From positions 68,310 to 132,309 of the forward strand of contig NZ_JBIAOU010000014.1 in NCBI RefSeq assembly GCF_042879035.1: a stretch of DNA of 64,000 nt, written 5' to 3'. The stretch is from Rhodococcus_G sp042879035 (GTDB lineage: Bacteria > Actinomycetota > Actinomycetes > Mycobacteriales > Mycobacteriaceae). The position numbers and the translations under genes are program-made. Below are positions 18,031 through 26,670 of the stretch, one piece after another. The notes under the pieces were generated by a model that was not told where the DNA came from, ran no database searches, and saw only the letters and a list, made by a program, of their open reading frames with translations. Position 1 is the first letter of the stretch; each line of letters opens with the position of its first letter.

Positions 18031-18971
18031 CGGTAGGGCGGGTCCTGCGGGACCTCGCCGCGGTCCCGGTAGCGAACCTGCGGGATCGGGTGCATCGGCT
18101 GCTCGGCATCCCGATCGGGGTTGTACTGGTGGCGACCTGTGCCCTGGCCGGCCGGGTAGGCGGGGCCGGTGTGACGTGGTGCCGACTGGTAGCGGTACCC
18201 CTCGGCGCGGTCCTGGGGGCCGCTGTCGGCACGACGCGGATCCCGCTGCGGATCGGTCTGCCGGGGCCGGTCGTACCGGGGTTCGCGATCGAACTGGTCG
18301 GTGCGTTCCGCGGCCGGCTCGGGGTGCGCCGAACGCGTCGGATAGCGGCCGGTCGTGAAGCTGCTCGGAGCGTGCGCCGGCTGAGCGGGATCGACGGTGC
18401 GTCGGGTCGCCCGGGTGGGCGGCTGGGACCGGGGCTGCTCGACGTCGTCGGTGCCGGATGCCGACTCGGTCCGCGCTCGTGAGCTCGCACGACGGCCGGT
18501 GTCGGACCGTCGGGACGGCCGCGCGATCGCGGCCGACGCCTGCCGTCGGATGTACATCCGGCCCGCACCGAGGGCGACCACGACGAGGGTGGTCACCAGC
18601 ATCAGCGGGAACCGGTTGACCAGGGGGATCGCGACGTTCAGGAGCAGGTCCCGCAGGCCGCCGCCCGAATCGGCGGACAGGAACTGGTAGGACAGCGGAA
18701 CCGCGACGACGAGGAGCAGCGGCGGCTGCACCATCGCGGTGAACACGCCGCGGTTGCGGACCGCGAGGACCGCGGCGAGGCAGCCGAGGAAGAAGAAGAC
18801 GGAGAACGCGGCGGTCAGTTCGCTGCCGCGGACCGCGTCGATCGCGAACCCGACGAACGCGGCGGCGGCGGCGATCGCGACAGCACCCCAGGCCGGCACA
18901 CCGGGAACGGTGGGAAGCACCGACCGCCGCGAAAGCGGAACCCCGGAGCGAGCACGTTGGGTTGCAGACAC
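18021..18971 (-). CDS. DUF6542-type membrane protein with disordered tail
   Basis: 316 residues. About four transmembrane helices occupy residues 27-140. The remaining half is a long, low-complexity, hydrophilic tail rich in Arg, Pro, Gln, Asp and Tyr and must be disordered. This architecture and the position next to ispH match the Rv1111c family (DUF6542). The function is unknown. The tail could bind envelope or division proteins, but that is speculation. Confidence 0.75.
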   Translation of the reverse strand: MSATQRARSGVPLSRRSVLPTVPGVPAWGAVAIAAAAAFVGFAIDAVRGSELTAAFSVFFFLGCLAAVLAVRNRGVFTAMVQPPLLLVVAVPLSYQFLSADSGGGLRDLLLNVAIPLVNRFPLMLVTTLVVVALGAGRMYIRRQASAAIARPSRRSDTGRRASSRARTESASGTDDVEQPRSQPPTRATRRTVDPAQPAHAPSSFTTGRYPTRSAHPEPAAERTDQFDREPRYDRPRQTDPQRDPRRADSGPQDRAEGYRYQSAPRHTGPAYPAGQGTGRHQYNPDRDAEQPMHPIPQVRYRDRGEVPQDPPYRYR

Positions 18972-19067
18972 GCCTAGACACTAGCGGCTCGGTGCCCGAT
19001 CCCCTCGTTGACAGCACCGTTCGGTGGGAACGATCCGATGTCGGAGGGGTCGTCTACCGTCTGGGCC

Positions 19068-20249
19068 ATGCGAATCCTGCACACCTCCGACTGGCACATC
19101 GGCCGCACGTTCCACGGCGTCGATCTGCTCGCGGATCAGGCGGCGGCCCTGGCCGCGGTGGCCCGGTTGGTGGCGGAGCAGGGCGTGGACGTCGTCGTGG
19201 TGCCGGGCGACGTCTACGACCGCGCCGTCCCCAGCGCGGATGCGGTGACGGTGTGCAACAGGGGTTTCGAGGACATCCGGGCTGCGGGTGCGGTCATCGT
19301 CGCCACCTCGGGGAACCACGACTCGGCGGCGCGGCTCGGTGCGGGCGCGGCCTTCGCGGCAGCCGGTGGGCTGCACCTGATGACGCGGGTGTCCGAGGTG
19401 GCGTCCCCGGTGATCCTGACGGACGAGCACGGTCCGGTCGCGTTCTACGGCATCCCCTACCTCGAACCCGAGACCACCCGCGTCGAGCTGGGCGTGCCCA
19501 CGGCGCGCACCCACGCCGACATCCTCGACGCCGCGACGGGACGGATCCGCACCGATCTCGGGCAGCGGACGGTCGATGCGCCCGCGCTCCGATCGGTGGT
19601 CCTCGCGCACGCCTTCGTCGTCGGCGCCGAGCCGACCGGATCGGAGCGGTCCATCTCGGTCGGTGGTGTCGAGACGGTGTCCGCGTCGGCGTTCGACGGG
19701 GTGGACTACGTCGCGCTCGGGCACCTGCACTCGCCGCAGGCGCTGACCGACCGGGTGCGGTACTCGGGGTCACCGCTGCCGTACTCGTTCGGCGAGCGCA
19801 CGCATCGCAAGGCGGTGTGGATCGTCGACCTCGACGCGACGGGACTGCACCACGTCGAGCGCCACGATCTCCCGGTGGTCCGCGGGCTCAGCCAAGTGAC
19901 GGGCACGGTCGCGGAACTGCTCGAGGGGGACGCGTACGCCTCCGTCGCCGACGACTACGTCTCGGCGGTCCTGACCGACCCGGTCCGCCCGGTCGACGCG
20001 ATGCGGATCCTGCGGGACCGGTTCCCGCATCTAGTGCACCTGGAATGGATCCGCCCGGAAGGCGACCCGGAACTGAAGTACCGCGACCGGGTGCGGGGAC
20101 GCACCGACCTCGAGATCGTCACCAGCTTCGTGACCGACATGCGCGGCGAGCCGACCTCCGGTGAGTTGCGGTGGGTGGAGAAGGCTCTCGGTGCCGCGGC
20201 GCGGGAGGTGGACGGCCCCGCGAGGGCCGCCGAGGAGTCCGTCGCGTGA
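19068..20249 (+). CDS. sbcD: exonuclease SbcCD, nuclease subunit D
   Basis: 393 residues from ATG at 19068 (MRILHTSDWHIG), the usual family start. It is an Mre11-type calcineurin-like phosphoesterase with the metal motifs DWHIG (8-12), GDVYDR (47-52), GNHDS (82-86) and ALGHLH further on. With SbcC it processes hairpins, protein-blocked ends and double-strand breaks. It overlaps sbcC by 4 bases (GTGA). Confidence 0.96.
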   Translation: MRILHTSDWHIGRTFHGVDLLADQAAALAAVARLVAEQGVDVVVVPGDVYDRAVPSADAVTVCNRGFEDIRAAGAVIVATSGNHDSAARLGAGAAFAAAGGLHLMTRVSEVASPVILTDEHGPVAFYGIPYLEPETTRVELGVPTARTHADILDAATGRIRTDLGQRTVDAPALRSVVLAHAFVVGAEPTGSERSISVGGVETVSASAFDGVDYVALGHLHSPQALTDRVRYSGSPLPYSFGERTHRKAVWIVDLDATGLHHVERHDLPVVRGLSQVTGTVAELLEGDAYASVADDYVSAVLTDPVRPVDAMRILRDRFPHLVHLEWIRPEGDPELKYRDRVRGRTDLEIVTSFVTDMRGEPTSGELRWVEKALGAAAREVDGPARAAEESVA

Positions 20250-23227
20250 GGCTCCATCACCTCGAGGTCACCGCGTTCGGGCCGTTCGGCGGGACCGTGG
20301 AGGTCGACTTCGACGAACTCGGTGCCGACGGGCTGTTCCTGTTGCACGGCCAGACCGGTGCGGGCAAGACGACGGTCCTCGACGCGGTGGCGTTCGCGCT
20401 GTACGGGCGGGTGCCCGGGGCGCGGCACGAGGGCAAGCGGCTGCTGTCCGACCACGCGGCGCCCGGCACGCCGCCGAAGGTGGTGCTCGAGACCACGATC
20501 GGGGGACGCCGGCTCCGGATCACCCGCAGCCCCGAGTACCAGCGCCCCAAGTTGCGCGGCACCGGCACGACCAGGGAGAACGCCAAGGCGAGCCTCGAGT
20601 GGCTCGACGGCGCGGGCCAGAACCTGACTCGCCTCGACGAGATCGGGGACGCGGTGGGTCAGCTGCTCGGGATGAGCGCCGACCAGTTCTTCCAGGTCGT
20701 CCTGCTGCCGCAGGGCAGGTTCGCCGAGTTCCTGCAGGCGGACACCGACAAGCGCGGCGACCTCCTCGAGCGGCTGTTCGACACCGGACGCTTCGCCACG
20801 GTCGAGGAGTGGTTCGCGGACCGCCGCCGCATCAGCGAGGCGGGCATCGCGACTGTGAAGGCCGCCGTCGAGCGGCTGGCCGCGCAGGTGTCCGCCGCCG
20901 CGGGCATCGAGGCCGGCGCGGACGCGGATCCGGTGGCGTGGGCGGACCGACTGGTCGACGACACCCGCGAGGTCGCCGACATCGCGGGACGGGAACTGGC
21001 GGTCGCGCAGGACGCGGCCACCCGGACCGAGGCCGCGCTGAACCGGGCCCGCGAGATCCACCAGCTGCAGTCGCGCGCCGCGGCGGCGCGGGCCCGGCTC
21101 GCGGAGGTCGAATCGGGGCGCGAGGCCCGGGACGCCCTCGCCGCGGAACTCGACCGCGCGGTGCGCGCGGTCCAGGTGGCGGCGGCCGAGCAGCACGCCG
21201 AGCGCGCGACACGCGTCGCCGCCGCCGAAAGCGCCCGCGTCGAGAGCCTTTCCCGGGCGCTCGCCCGTGAACCCGAGGGTGCGGCACTGCTCGAACGGGT
21301 GGCCTGGCCCGAGCGGGCCGGTGACGCCGAGATCCTGGCCGCGGCGGCGCGGGCGTGGGTGACGGAGACGGGCCGGCTCGGTGAGCTGCTCACCGCGGAC
21401 GAGCAGCGGCGGTCCGCGCACGCGGAACTCGAGGGGGTTCGTCGCCGGCGAGCGGACCGTGCCGCCGCCGCTGCCGAGGTGGAATCCCGACGGTCCGCGG
21501 TACCCGCCGAGATCGAGCGGTGCGACGCCGAGCTGGCCCGGGTACGGGCGGTCGCGGCGACGGTGCCGATGCTCACCGAGCGGCGCGCCGCCGCGCGGGA
21601 ACGACTTTCCGCGGCAATCGAACTGGACCGCGCCCGAGCCCAGCGTGCCGCTGCCGAGGACCGGCTCGAGGGGGCTCGGCGAGCCCATCTGGGGGCACGG
21701 GAGGTGCTCGTCGACCTGCGGGAGCGGCGGATCGCCGGAATGGCCGCCGAACTGGCCGCCGCGCTCGCCGCCGGCGAGCACTGCCCGGTGTGCGGGGCCA
21801 CCGAGCATCCCGACCTCGCCCGGCCCGCCGACGGCGCGGTCACGAAGGCCGACGAGGAGGCCGCGCGGTCCGCGGAGCAGCGCCGCAGCCGCGACCTCGA
21901 GGTGGCCTCGGCGGCTACGGCCGAACTGGACCGGACGATCCGGGTGCTCGCCGACCGCGCCGGCGACGCCGACCGGGACGCCCTGGCCGTGATCCTCGCA
22001 TCCGCCGAGGAAGCCGTCGCCGCGGCCGAGGCGACCGCAGCCGCGGAATCCCGTGTGGCGGGGGCGCTGTCGCGACTGCGCGACGAGAGCGAGACGCTCG
22101 GTCGGCGCGCCGAGGAACTGGCCGCGGAGGTGGCCGCGCTCGACCAGCGGGTCGCCGACGACACCCGCAGGCTCGGCGAACTGGACGAGACGATCGCGCG
22201 GGCGATCGGTGCGGAGACGGACCTGCGGTCGCGGCGTGACCGGCTCGGGGCCCTCGCCGCCGCCGCCGACGGTCTGCGTGACCAGCGCGCGTCGGCGTCG
22301 CGGGCGGCGGCTGCGGCGGCGGAGTCCGCGGCGAGCGCGCAGGAGGCTTCTCGCGCAGCGGGTTTCGACGACATCGAGCGGGCGCGCGCCGCGGTGCGCA
22401 CCCAGCAGCGCATCGACGAGATCGGTGGCGTGCTCACCGCCGCCCGCGAGGAGAAGGTGCGCGCGGACGCCGTCCTCGACGACCCGGCGGTGGTGGAGGC
22501 GCTGACGCTCGCACCCGCCGACGTGCCCGCGGCCGAGGCTGCCCACGCGGCCGCGGTGCAGGTGCGCGATGCCGCACTGACCGCCGCGAAGGTGGCCGAC
22601 GAGTGTGCCGCCAAGGTCGAGCACTACGCGCAGGCCCTCGCCGCGAAGGTGGGCGAACTCGGTCCGGCGCTGCGCCGGCACGAGGAGCTCGCGGTGCTGG
22701 CCGATGTGATTGCCGGTCGTGGGCAGAACGCGCGGAAGATGTCGCTGCGTTCGTACGTCCTGGCGGCCCGGCTCGAGGAGGTCGCGTTGTCGGCGTCGGT
22801 GCGACTTCGTCGCATGTCCGGGGGGCGTTACGAATTCGTCCACGAGGACGGCGCCGGTCCGCGCGGCAAACGCGGCGGTCTCGGCCTCGACATCCGCGAC
22901 GACTTCACCGGTGTGGTGCGGCCCGCGAAGACGCTGTCCGGCGGCGAGTCCTTCCTCGCGTCCCTGTCGTTGGCGCTGGGACTGGCGGACGTGGTGGCCG
23001 CCGAGTCCGGGGGAGTCGTCCTCGACACCATGTTCATCGACGAGGGTTTCGGCACCCTCGACGCCGAGACCCTCGAATCGGTGATGGGTGTGCTCGACGA
23101 GCTGCGCGAGGGCGGACGGGTCGTCGGCATCGTCAGTCACGTCGACGAGATGCGGCAGCGGATCCCGAGCCGGCTGCACGTGCTGCGCGGCCGGACCGGG
23201 TCCACCCTGCGGGCGGTGGCGGGTTAG
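20246..23227 (+). CDS. sbcC: exonuclease SbcCD, ATPase subunit C
   Basis: 993 residues starting at GTG 20246, which overlaps the sbcD stop. It is a Rad50-type SMC-like ATPase with Walker A GQTGAGKT at 35-42, two long Ala/Arg/Glu-rich coiled-coil arms, a zinc hook CPVC at 513-516, ABC signature LSGGE at 897-901 and Walker B VLDTMFIDEGFGTLD near 926-940. All key motifs are intact. It drives ATP-dependent opening and tethering of DNA for SbcD. It ends overlapping the AI-2E exporter gene by 4 bp, tail to tail. Confidence 0.97.
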   Translation: MRLHHLEVTAFGPFGGTVEVDFDELGADGLFLLHGQTGAGKTTVLDAVAFALYGRVPGARHEGKRLLSDHAAPGTPPKVVLETTIGGRRLRITRSPEYQRPKLRGTGTTRENAKASLEWLDGAGQNLTRLDEIGDAVGQLLGMSADQFFQVVLLPQGRFAEFLQADTDKRGDLLERLFDTGRFATVEEWFADRRRISEAGIATVKAAVERLAAQVSAAAGIEAGADADPVAWADRLVDDTREVADIAGRELAVAQDAATRTEAALNRAREIHQLQSRAAAARARLAEVESGREARDALAAELDRAVRAVQVAAAEQHAERATRVAAAESARVESLSRALAREPEGAALLERVAWPERAGDAEILAAAARAWVTETGRLGELLTADEQRRSAHAELEGVRRRRADRAAAAAEVESRRSAVPAEIERCDAELARVRAVAATVPMLTERRAAARERLSAAIELDRARAQRAAAEDRLEGARRAHLGAREVLVDLRERRIAGMAAELAAALAAGEHCPVCGATEHPDLARPADGAVTKADEEAARSAEQRRSRDLEVASAATAELDRTIRVLADRAGDADRDALAVILASAEEAVAAAEATAAAESRVAGALSRLRDESETLGRRAEELAAEVAALDQRVADDTRRLGELDETIARAIGAETDLRSRRDRLGALAAAADGLRDQRASASRAAAAAAESAASAQEASRAAGFDDIERARAAVRTQQRIDEIGGVLTAAREEKVRADAVLDDPAVVEALTLAPADVPAAEAAHAAAVQVRDAALTAAKVADECAAKVEHYAQALAAKVGELGPALRRHEELAVLADVIAGRGQNARKMSLRSYVLAARLEEVALSASVRLRRMSGGRYEFVHEDGAGPRGKRGGLGLDIRDDFTGVVRPAKTLSGGESFLASLSLALGLADVVAAESGGVVLDTMFIDEGFGTLDAETLESVMGVLDELREGGRVVGIVSHVDEMRQRIPSRLHVLRGRTGSTLRAVAG

Positions 23228-24423
23228 CCGGCGGCGTCGGCAGGCGGCGTCTCGCCCGGAGGTTCGGTGACGTCGACTGCCGTGGCGTCGACCGACTCGG
23301 GGGCTTCCTGCTCGTCGAGTTTGCGGTCCACCTGTTCGCCGACGTAGCGGATCACGACGGCGACGCAGGCGGCGACGGGGACGGCGAGGAACGCGCCGAC
23401 GATGCCGAACAGCGAGCTACCGCCGGTGACGGCGAGAAGCACGATCACGGCGTGCAGGTTCATGCTGCGGCTCTGCAACACCGGCTGCAGCACGTTGCCC
23501 TCGAGTTGCTGTACGGCGAGGACGATGATGAGGATGATCAGGGCGGTGGTCCAGCCCTTCGCGACCAGAGCCACCAGCACGGCGAGGGCACCGGCGACGA
23601 AGGCGCCGACGATCGGGATGAATCCGCCGAGGAACGTGAGGACGGCGAGGACCGGGGCCAGCGGGACACCGAGGATCACCAGACCGAGTCCGATGAAGAA
23701 CGCGTCGACGAAACTGACGAGGGCCTGGGTGCGGATGAATCCGCCGAGGGTGTCCCACACCCGGATCGAGACGGCCTCGAAGTGCCTGCCCGCGCGGCCA
23801 CCGGAGACCGAGTGCAACCACGGCAGGAACCGCGGCCCGTCCTTGATGAAGAAGAACGCGAGCACGATCACGAGGAAGACGGTGATGAGCATCGACCCGG
23901 CGGCGCTGACGCCGGAGAACACGCCGGTCGCGATGGACTGCGCGCTGGACTGCAGTTTCGACGTGATCGCGTTGACCGCGGAGTCGATCTGGTCGTCGCG
24001 CAGGTTGATCGGCGGCCCCTGCACCCAGTCCTGCACCTGGTGCAGGCCCTCGGTGGCCTTGTTGGCCAGCTCGGGGGCCTGATCCACCACCGACGGGACG
24101 ATCAGCGCGATCACGCCGGTGAGGACGGCGAAGAACCCGGCGATGGTGATGCCCGCGGCGGCGGCCGGCGGGATGCCGCGACTGGTCATGGCGCGCGTCG
24201 GGGGCCACAACACGGTCGCGACGACGACGGCCATCAGGACCGGGAGGACGACCACCCACAGCTTGCCGAGCATCGTCCACGTCACCCAGGCACCGGCGGC
24301 GATCGCGACGAGGCACAGCGACCACTTGGCGAGCCACATGCCGCCGGCGCCGATGACGTCGCCGCGATCGCGGAACCGTCGGCGCTTCGGCTTCTGGTCT
24401 GCAGTGCTGGGGGTCTCGCTCAC
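23224..24423 (-). CDS. AI-2E family transporter (PF01594)
   Basis: 399 residues from GTG at 24423, with a GGAAGGAC ribosome binding site 5 bases upstream. There are eight hydrophobic helices in the AI-2E/PerM layout: two pairs near 30-110, a soluble linker with an amphipathic region (about 120-190), then the conserved block GGFIPIVGAFVAGALAVLVA and the QQLEGNVLQP motif. The C-terminal tail is acidic. Members export autoinducer-2 or act as Na+/H+ or K+ antiporters, so the substrate is unknown. An orthologue (Rv1101c) sits in the same conserved neighbourhood in M. tuberculosis. Confidence 0.9.
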   Translation of the reverse strand: MSETPSTADQKPKRRRFRDRGDVIGAGGMWLAKWSLCLVAIAAGAWVTWTMLGKLWVVVLPVLMAVVVATVLWPPTRAMTSRGIPPAAAAGITIAGFFAVLTGVIALIVPSVVDQAPELANKATEGLHQVQDWVQGPPINLRDDQIDSAVNAITSKLQSSAQSIATGVFSGVSAAGSMLITVFLVIVLAFFFIKDGPRFLPWLHSVSGGRAGRHFEAVSIRVWDTLGGFIRTQALVSFVDAFFIGLGLVILGVPLAPVLAVLTFLGGFIPIVGAFVAGALAVLVALVAKGWTTALIILIIVLAVQQLEGNVLQPVLQSRSMNLHAVIVLLAVTGGSSLFGIVGAFLAVPVAACVAVVIRYVGEQVDRKLDEQEAPESVDATAVDVTEPPGETPPADAAG

Positions 24424-24457
24424 GTTCGGTCCTTCCAGACTGGGCACGTGGGCGAAT

Positions 24458-24961
24458 CTACCTGTCGGCGTGCTCGTGGGAGAGGAGCCAGCGTTTCGTC
24501 GGCAATCCCCACCGGAACCCGCCGAGAGCCCCACCGACCCGCAACACGCGGTGGCACGGCACGAACAGGGCGGCGGCGTTGCGGGCGCAGGCCGACGCCG
24601 CACCGCGCACCGCGGCCGGGCGTCCGGCGAGCGCGGCGAACTCGGTGTAGGTGACGGGTTCCCCGGCGGGCACCTTGCGCAGGACGTCCCACGCGTGTTC
24701 GAGGAATTCACCCGAGTGTTGTTTCACGGGAATCGAATCGATGCACGACAGGTCACCGGCGTGGTAGTCGGTGACCGCCCGGGTGACGGCGCCGAGGTCG
24801 GTGCGTGCGACGGTCGTCGCGGGTCGCAGCCGGGGGTGGATCAGCGGGATCAGCACTGCCGCGTCGGGTGTCCAACCGGACGCCAGGACGACGCCGTCGG
24901 CGTCGACGATCGCGGTGAACGGCCCGGCGGGGGTGTCGACCGTGCAGTGGTGGATGGTCAT
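24458..24961 (-). CDS. ogt: methylated-DNA--protein-cysteine S-methyltransferase
   Basis: 167 residues. It repairs O6-alkylguanine by suicide transfer of the alkyl group to Cys136 in the PCHRV motif (135-139). The helix-turn-helix part (EPVTYTEFAALAGRPAAVRG) is intact, with the arginine finger near the motif. The ATG start overlaps the stop of the Ada-AlkA gene by ATGA, so both repair functions are co-translated. Confidence 0.95.
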   Translation of the reverse strand: MTIHHCTVDTPAGPFTAIVDADGVVLASGWTPDAAVLIPLIHPRLRPATTVARTDLGAVTRAVTDYHAGDLSCIDSIPVKQHSGEFLEHAWDVLRKVPAGEPVTYTEFAALAGRPAAVRGAASACARNAAALFVPCHRVLRVGGALGGFRWGLPTKRWLLSHEHADR

Positions 24962-26430
24962 CGGGCTTCCTCCGATTCGGCGGGGGCGGGATTTCGGCGG
25001 GCGAGCAGTGCGGTGCGCCACAGGTGCATCGACGCGTAGGAGCGCCACGGTGCCCAGCGGTCGGTGTCGTCGAGCCGAACGCCGAGCAGACCCGCTCCGC
25101 GGACAGCGACGAGGTCGGTGCCGAGCAGGACGTCGGGGTCGGCGAGGGTGCGCATGACCACGTAGTCCGCGGTCCAGGGTCCGACCCCGCGCAGCGTCAG
25201 CAGGTCGGTGCGCAACTCGTCGGGGTCGCGTCCCGGGTGCAGCGCGACGGTACCGCCGGCGAGCGCCCCGGCGACGGCGACCACCGCATCGATCCGGCGG
25301 GCGGGCCCGGTGAGCACCTCGCGGCCGCGCGTCGCGATCGTTGCGGCATCGGGGAACGCGTGTGTCAGATACGGATCCTCGATCGGATCGCCCAGCTCCG
25401 CCACCAGCCTCGCAGTGTGTGTCACCGCTGCGGACACGGAGATCTGTTGCCCGATCATGGTGCGCAGCAACAGTTCCGACGGGTCGACGCAGCCGGGGAC
25501 CCGGATGCCGGGTGCCGCGTCGACCGCGGGTCGCAGTCGTGGATCGGTGCGCAGGGCCTCGTCGACGGCCTCCGGGTCGGCGTCCAGGTCGAGCAGGTGC
25601 CGCAGCCGCGCGACCGCGGGGGCGAGGTCGCGCATGTCGTGGAGCGTCAGGTCGGTCCGGACGTGGTCGTCCTCGAAACGCACCGCCGCGACCCCGACCC
25701 CGCGCGGCAGTCGCAGCACGCGCCGGTAGTCGCCGTCCGACCAGCGTTCGAGTCCGGGCACGGCGTGCGCCGCCAGGAACCAGTCGAACCACGCGCGGTC
25801 CAGCGGAGGTCGATACGGCAACCGCAGCGACACCGAGCCGGCTGCGGGCGGTGGGCCGGGGGAGCGGCGGGCGGCGCCGGCGCGCATCTGCGTCGGGGTC
25901 GCCGCGAACACCTCGCGGACGGTGTCGTTGAACTGGCGGATGCTCGAGAACCCCGCGGCGAATGCGATGTCCGACATGGGCATCGTGGTCGTCTCCACGA
26001 GCAGTCGCGCGGTGTGCGCCCGGTGGGCGCGGGCCAGCGCGAGCGGGCCCGCGCCCAGTTCGGCCGTGAGTGCGCGGCCGAGTTGCCGAGCCGAGTACCC
26101 CAGGGTGGCGGACAGGCCGTCGACCCCGCCGCGTTCGACCTCGCCGTCCCGGATCAGCCGCATCGCCCGCGCGACCAGGTCGGATCGGACGTTCCACTGC
26201 GGCGATCCCGGTGCGGCGTCCGGCAGACAGCGTCGGCATGCCCGGTAGCCGGCCTGCTGCGCCGCCGCGGCGGTGGGCAGGAACGTCACGTTGCCGGGTT
26301 TCGGGGTGATCGCCGGGCAGGACGGACGGCAGTAGATGCCGGTGGTGCGGACGGCGGTGATGAACTGACCGTCGAAGCGGGCGTCGCGGGACGACACGGC
26401 GCGGTAGCAGCGGTCGAAGTCCAGGTTCAT
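24958..26430 (-). CDS. Ada methylphosphotriester sensor fused to AlkA-type DNA glycosylase
   Basis: 490 residues with three modules. An Ada zinc domain (1-75) has Cys34, Cys38, Cys65 and Cys68; Cys34 in GIYCRPSC is the expected methyl acceptor. An AraC-type helix-turn-helix pair follows (about 85-190). Then comes an AlkA N-terminal domain and HhH-GPD 3-methyladenine glycosylase (about 205-485) with LRGVGPWTADYVVMR and a catalytic Asp in LLGTDLVAVRG. Ada-AlkA fusions occur in mycobacteria and rhodococci. Methylated Ada probably activates this gene and the coupled ogt, giving an adaptive response to alkylation. Confidence 0.94.
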   Translation of the reverse strand: MNLDFDRCYRAVSSRDARFDGQFITAVRTTGIYCRPSCPAITPKPGNVTFLPTAAAAQQAGYRACRRCLPDAAPGSPQWNVRSDLVARAMRLIRDGEVERGGVDGLSATLGYSARQLGRALTAELGAGPLALARAHRAHTARLLVETTTMPMSDIAFAAGFSSIRQFNDTVREVFAATPTQMRAGAARRSPGPPPAAGSVSLRLPYRPPLDRAWFDWFLAAHAVPGLERWSDGDYRRVLRLPRGVGVAAVRFEDDHVRTDLTLHDMRDLAPAVARLRHLLDLDADPEAVDEALRTDPRLRPAVDAAPGIRVPGCVDPSELLLRTMIGQQISVSAAVTHTARLVAELGDPIEDPYLTHAFPDAATIATRGREVLTGPARRIDAVVAVAGALAGGTVALHPGRDPDELRTDLLTLRGVGPWTADYVVMRTLADPDVLLGTDLVAVRGAGLLGVRLDDTDRWAPWRSYASMHLWRTALLARRNPAPAESEEAR

Positions 26431-26499
26431 GCCCTTCAGGGTGGCAGCCGTCGGGGCCCCGGGGCTAGCGGAAATCGGACATCACTGTGAGCGTGCCGG

Positions 26500-26670
26500 T
26501 CAGCAGCAGCGGGCGCCGGGGTTGCGGTCGGCGTCGGCGTACCGGGAGCGCCAGTACTCGCGTTCGGTCGGCACCGGCTCGCCCGGATGGGCGCGGCGGC
26601 GATGGGCCACGAACCGTTGGTAGTCGTGATCGCCCATCAGTGCACGGACCCACCACAGCACGCCCCTCAT
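26500..26670 (-). CDS. YbdD/YjiX (DUF466) small protein
   Basis: 56 residues with the family pattern GDHDYQRFVAH...HPGEPVPTEREYWR and a C-terminal RCC. The gene overlaps the cstA stop by ATGA, the universal companion arrangement of CstA/BtsT-type transporters. The exact biochemical role is unknown; coupling suggests it assists or regulates the transporter. Confidence 0.9.
   Translation of the reverse strand: MRGVLWWVRALMGDHDYQRFVAHRRRAHPGEPVPTEREYWRSRYADADRNPGARCC

Noticed and set aside
19955..23179. 1074-residue frame antisense to sbcC
   Set aside because: Low-complexity Arg/Gly/Leu-rich shadow of the GC-rich coiled-coil gene; sbcC has every expected motif on the other strand.
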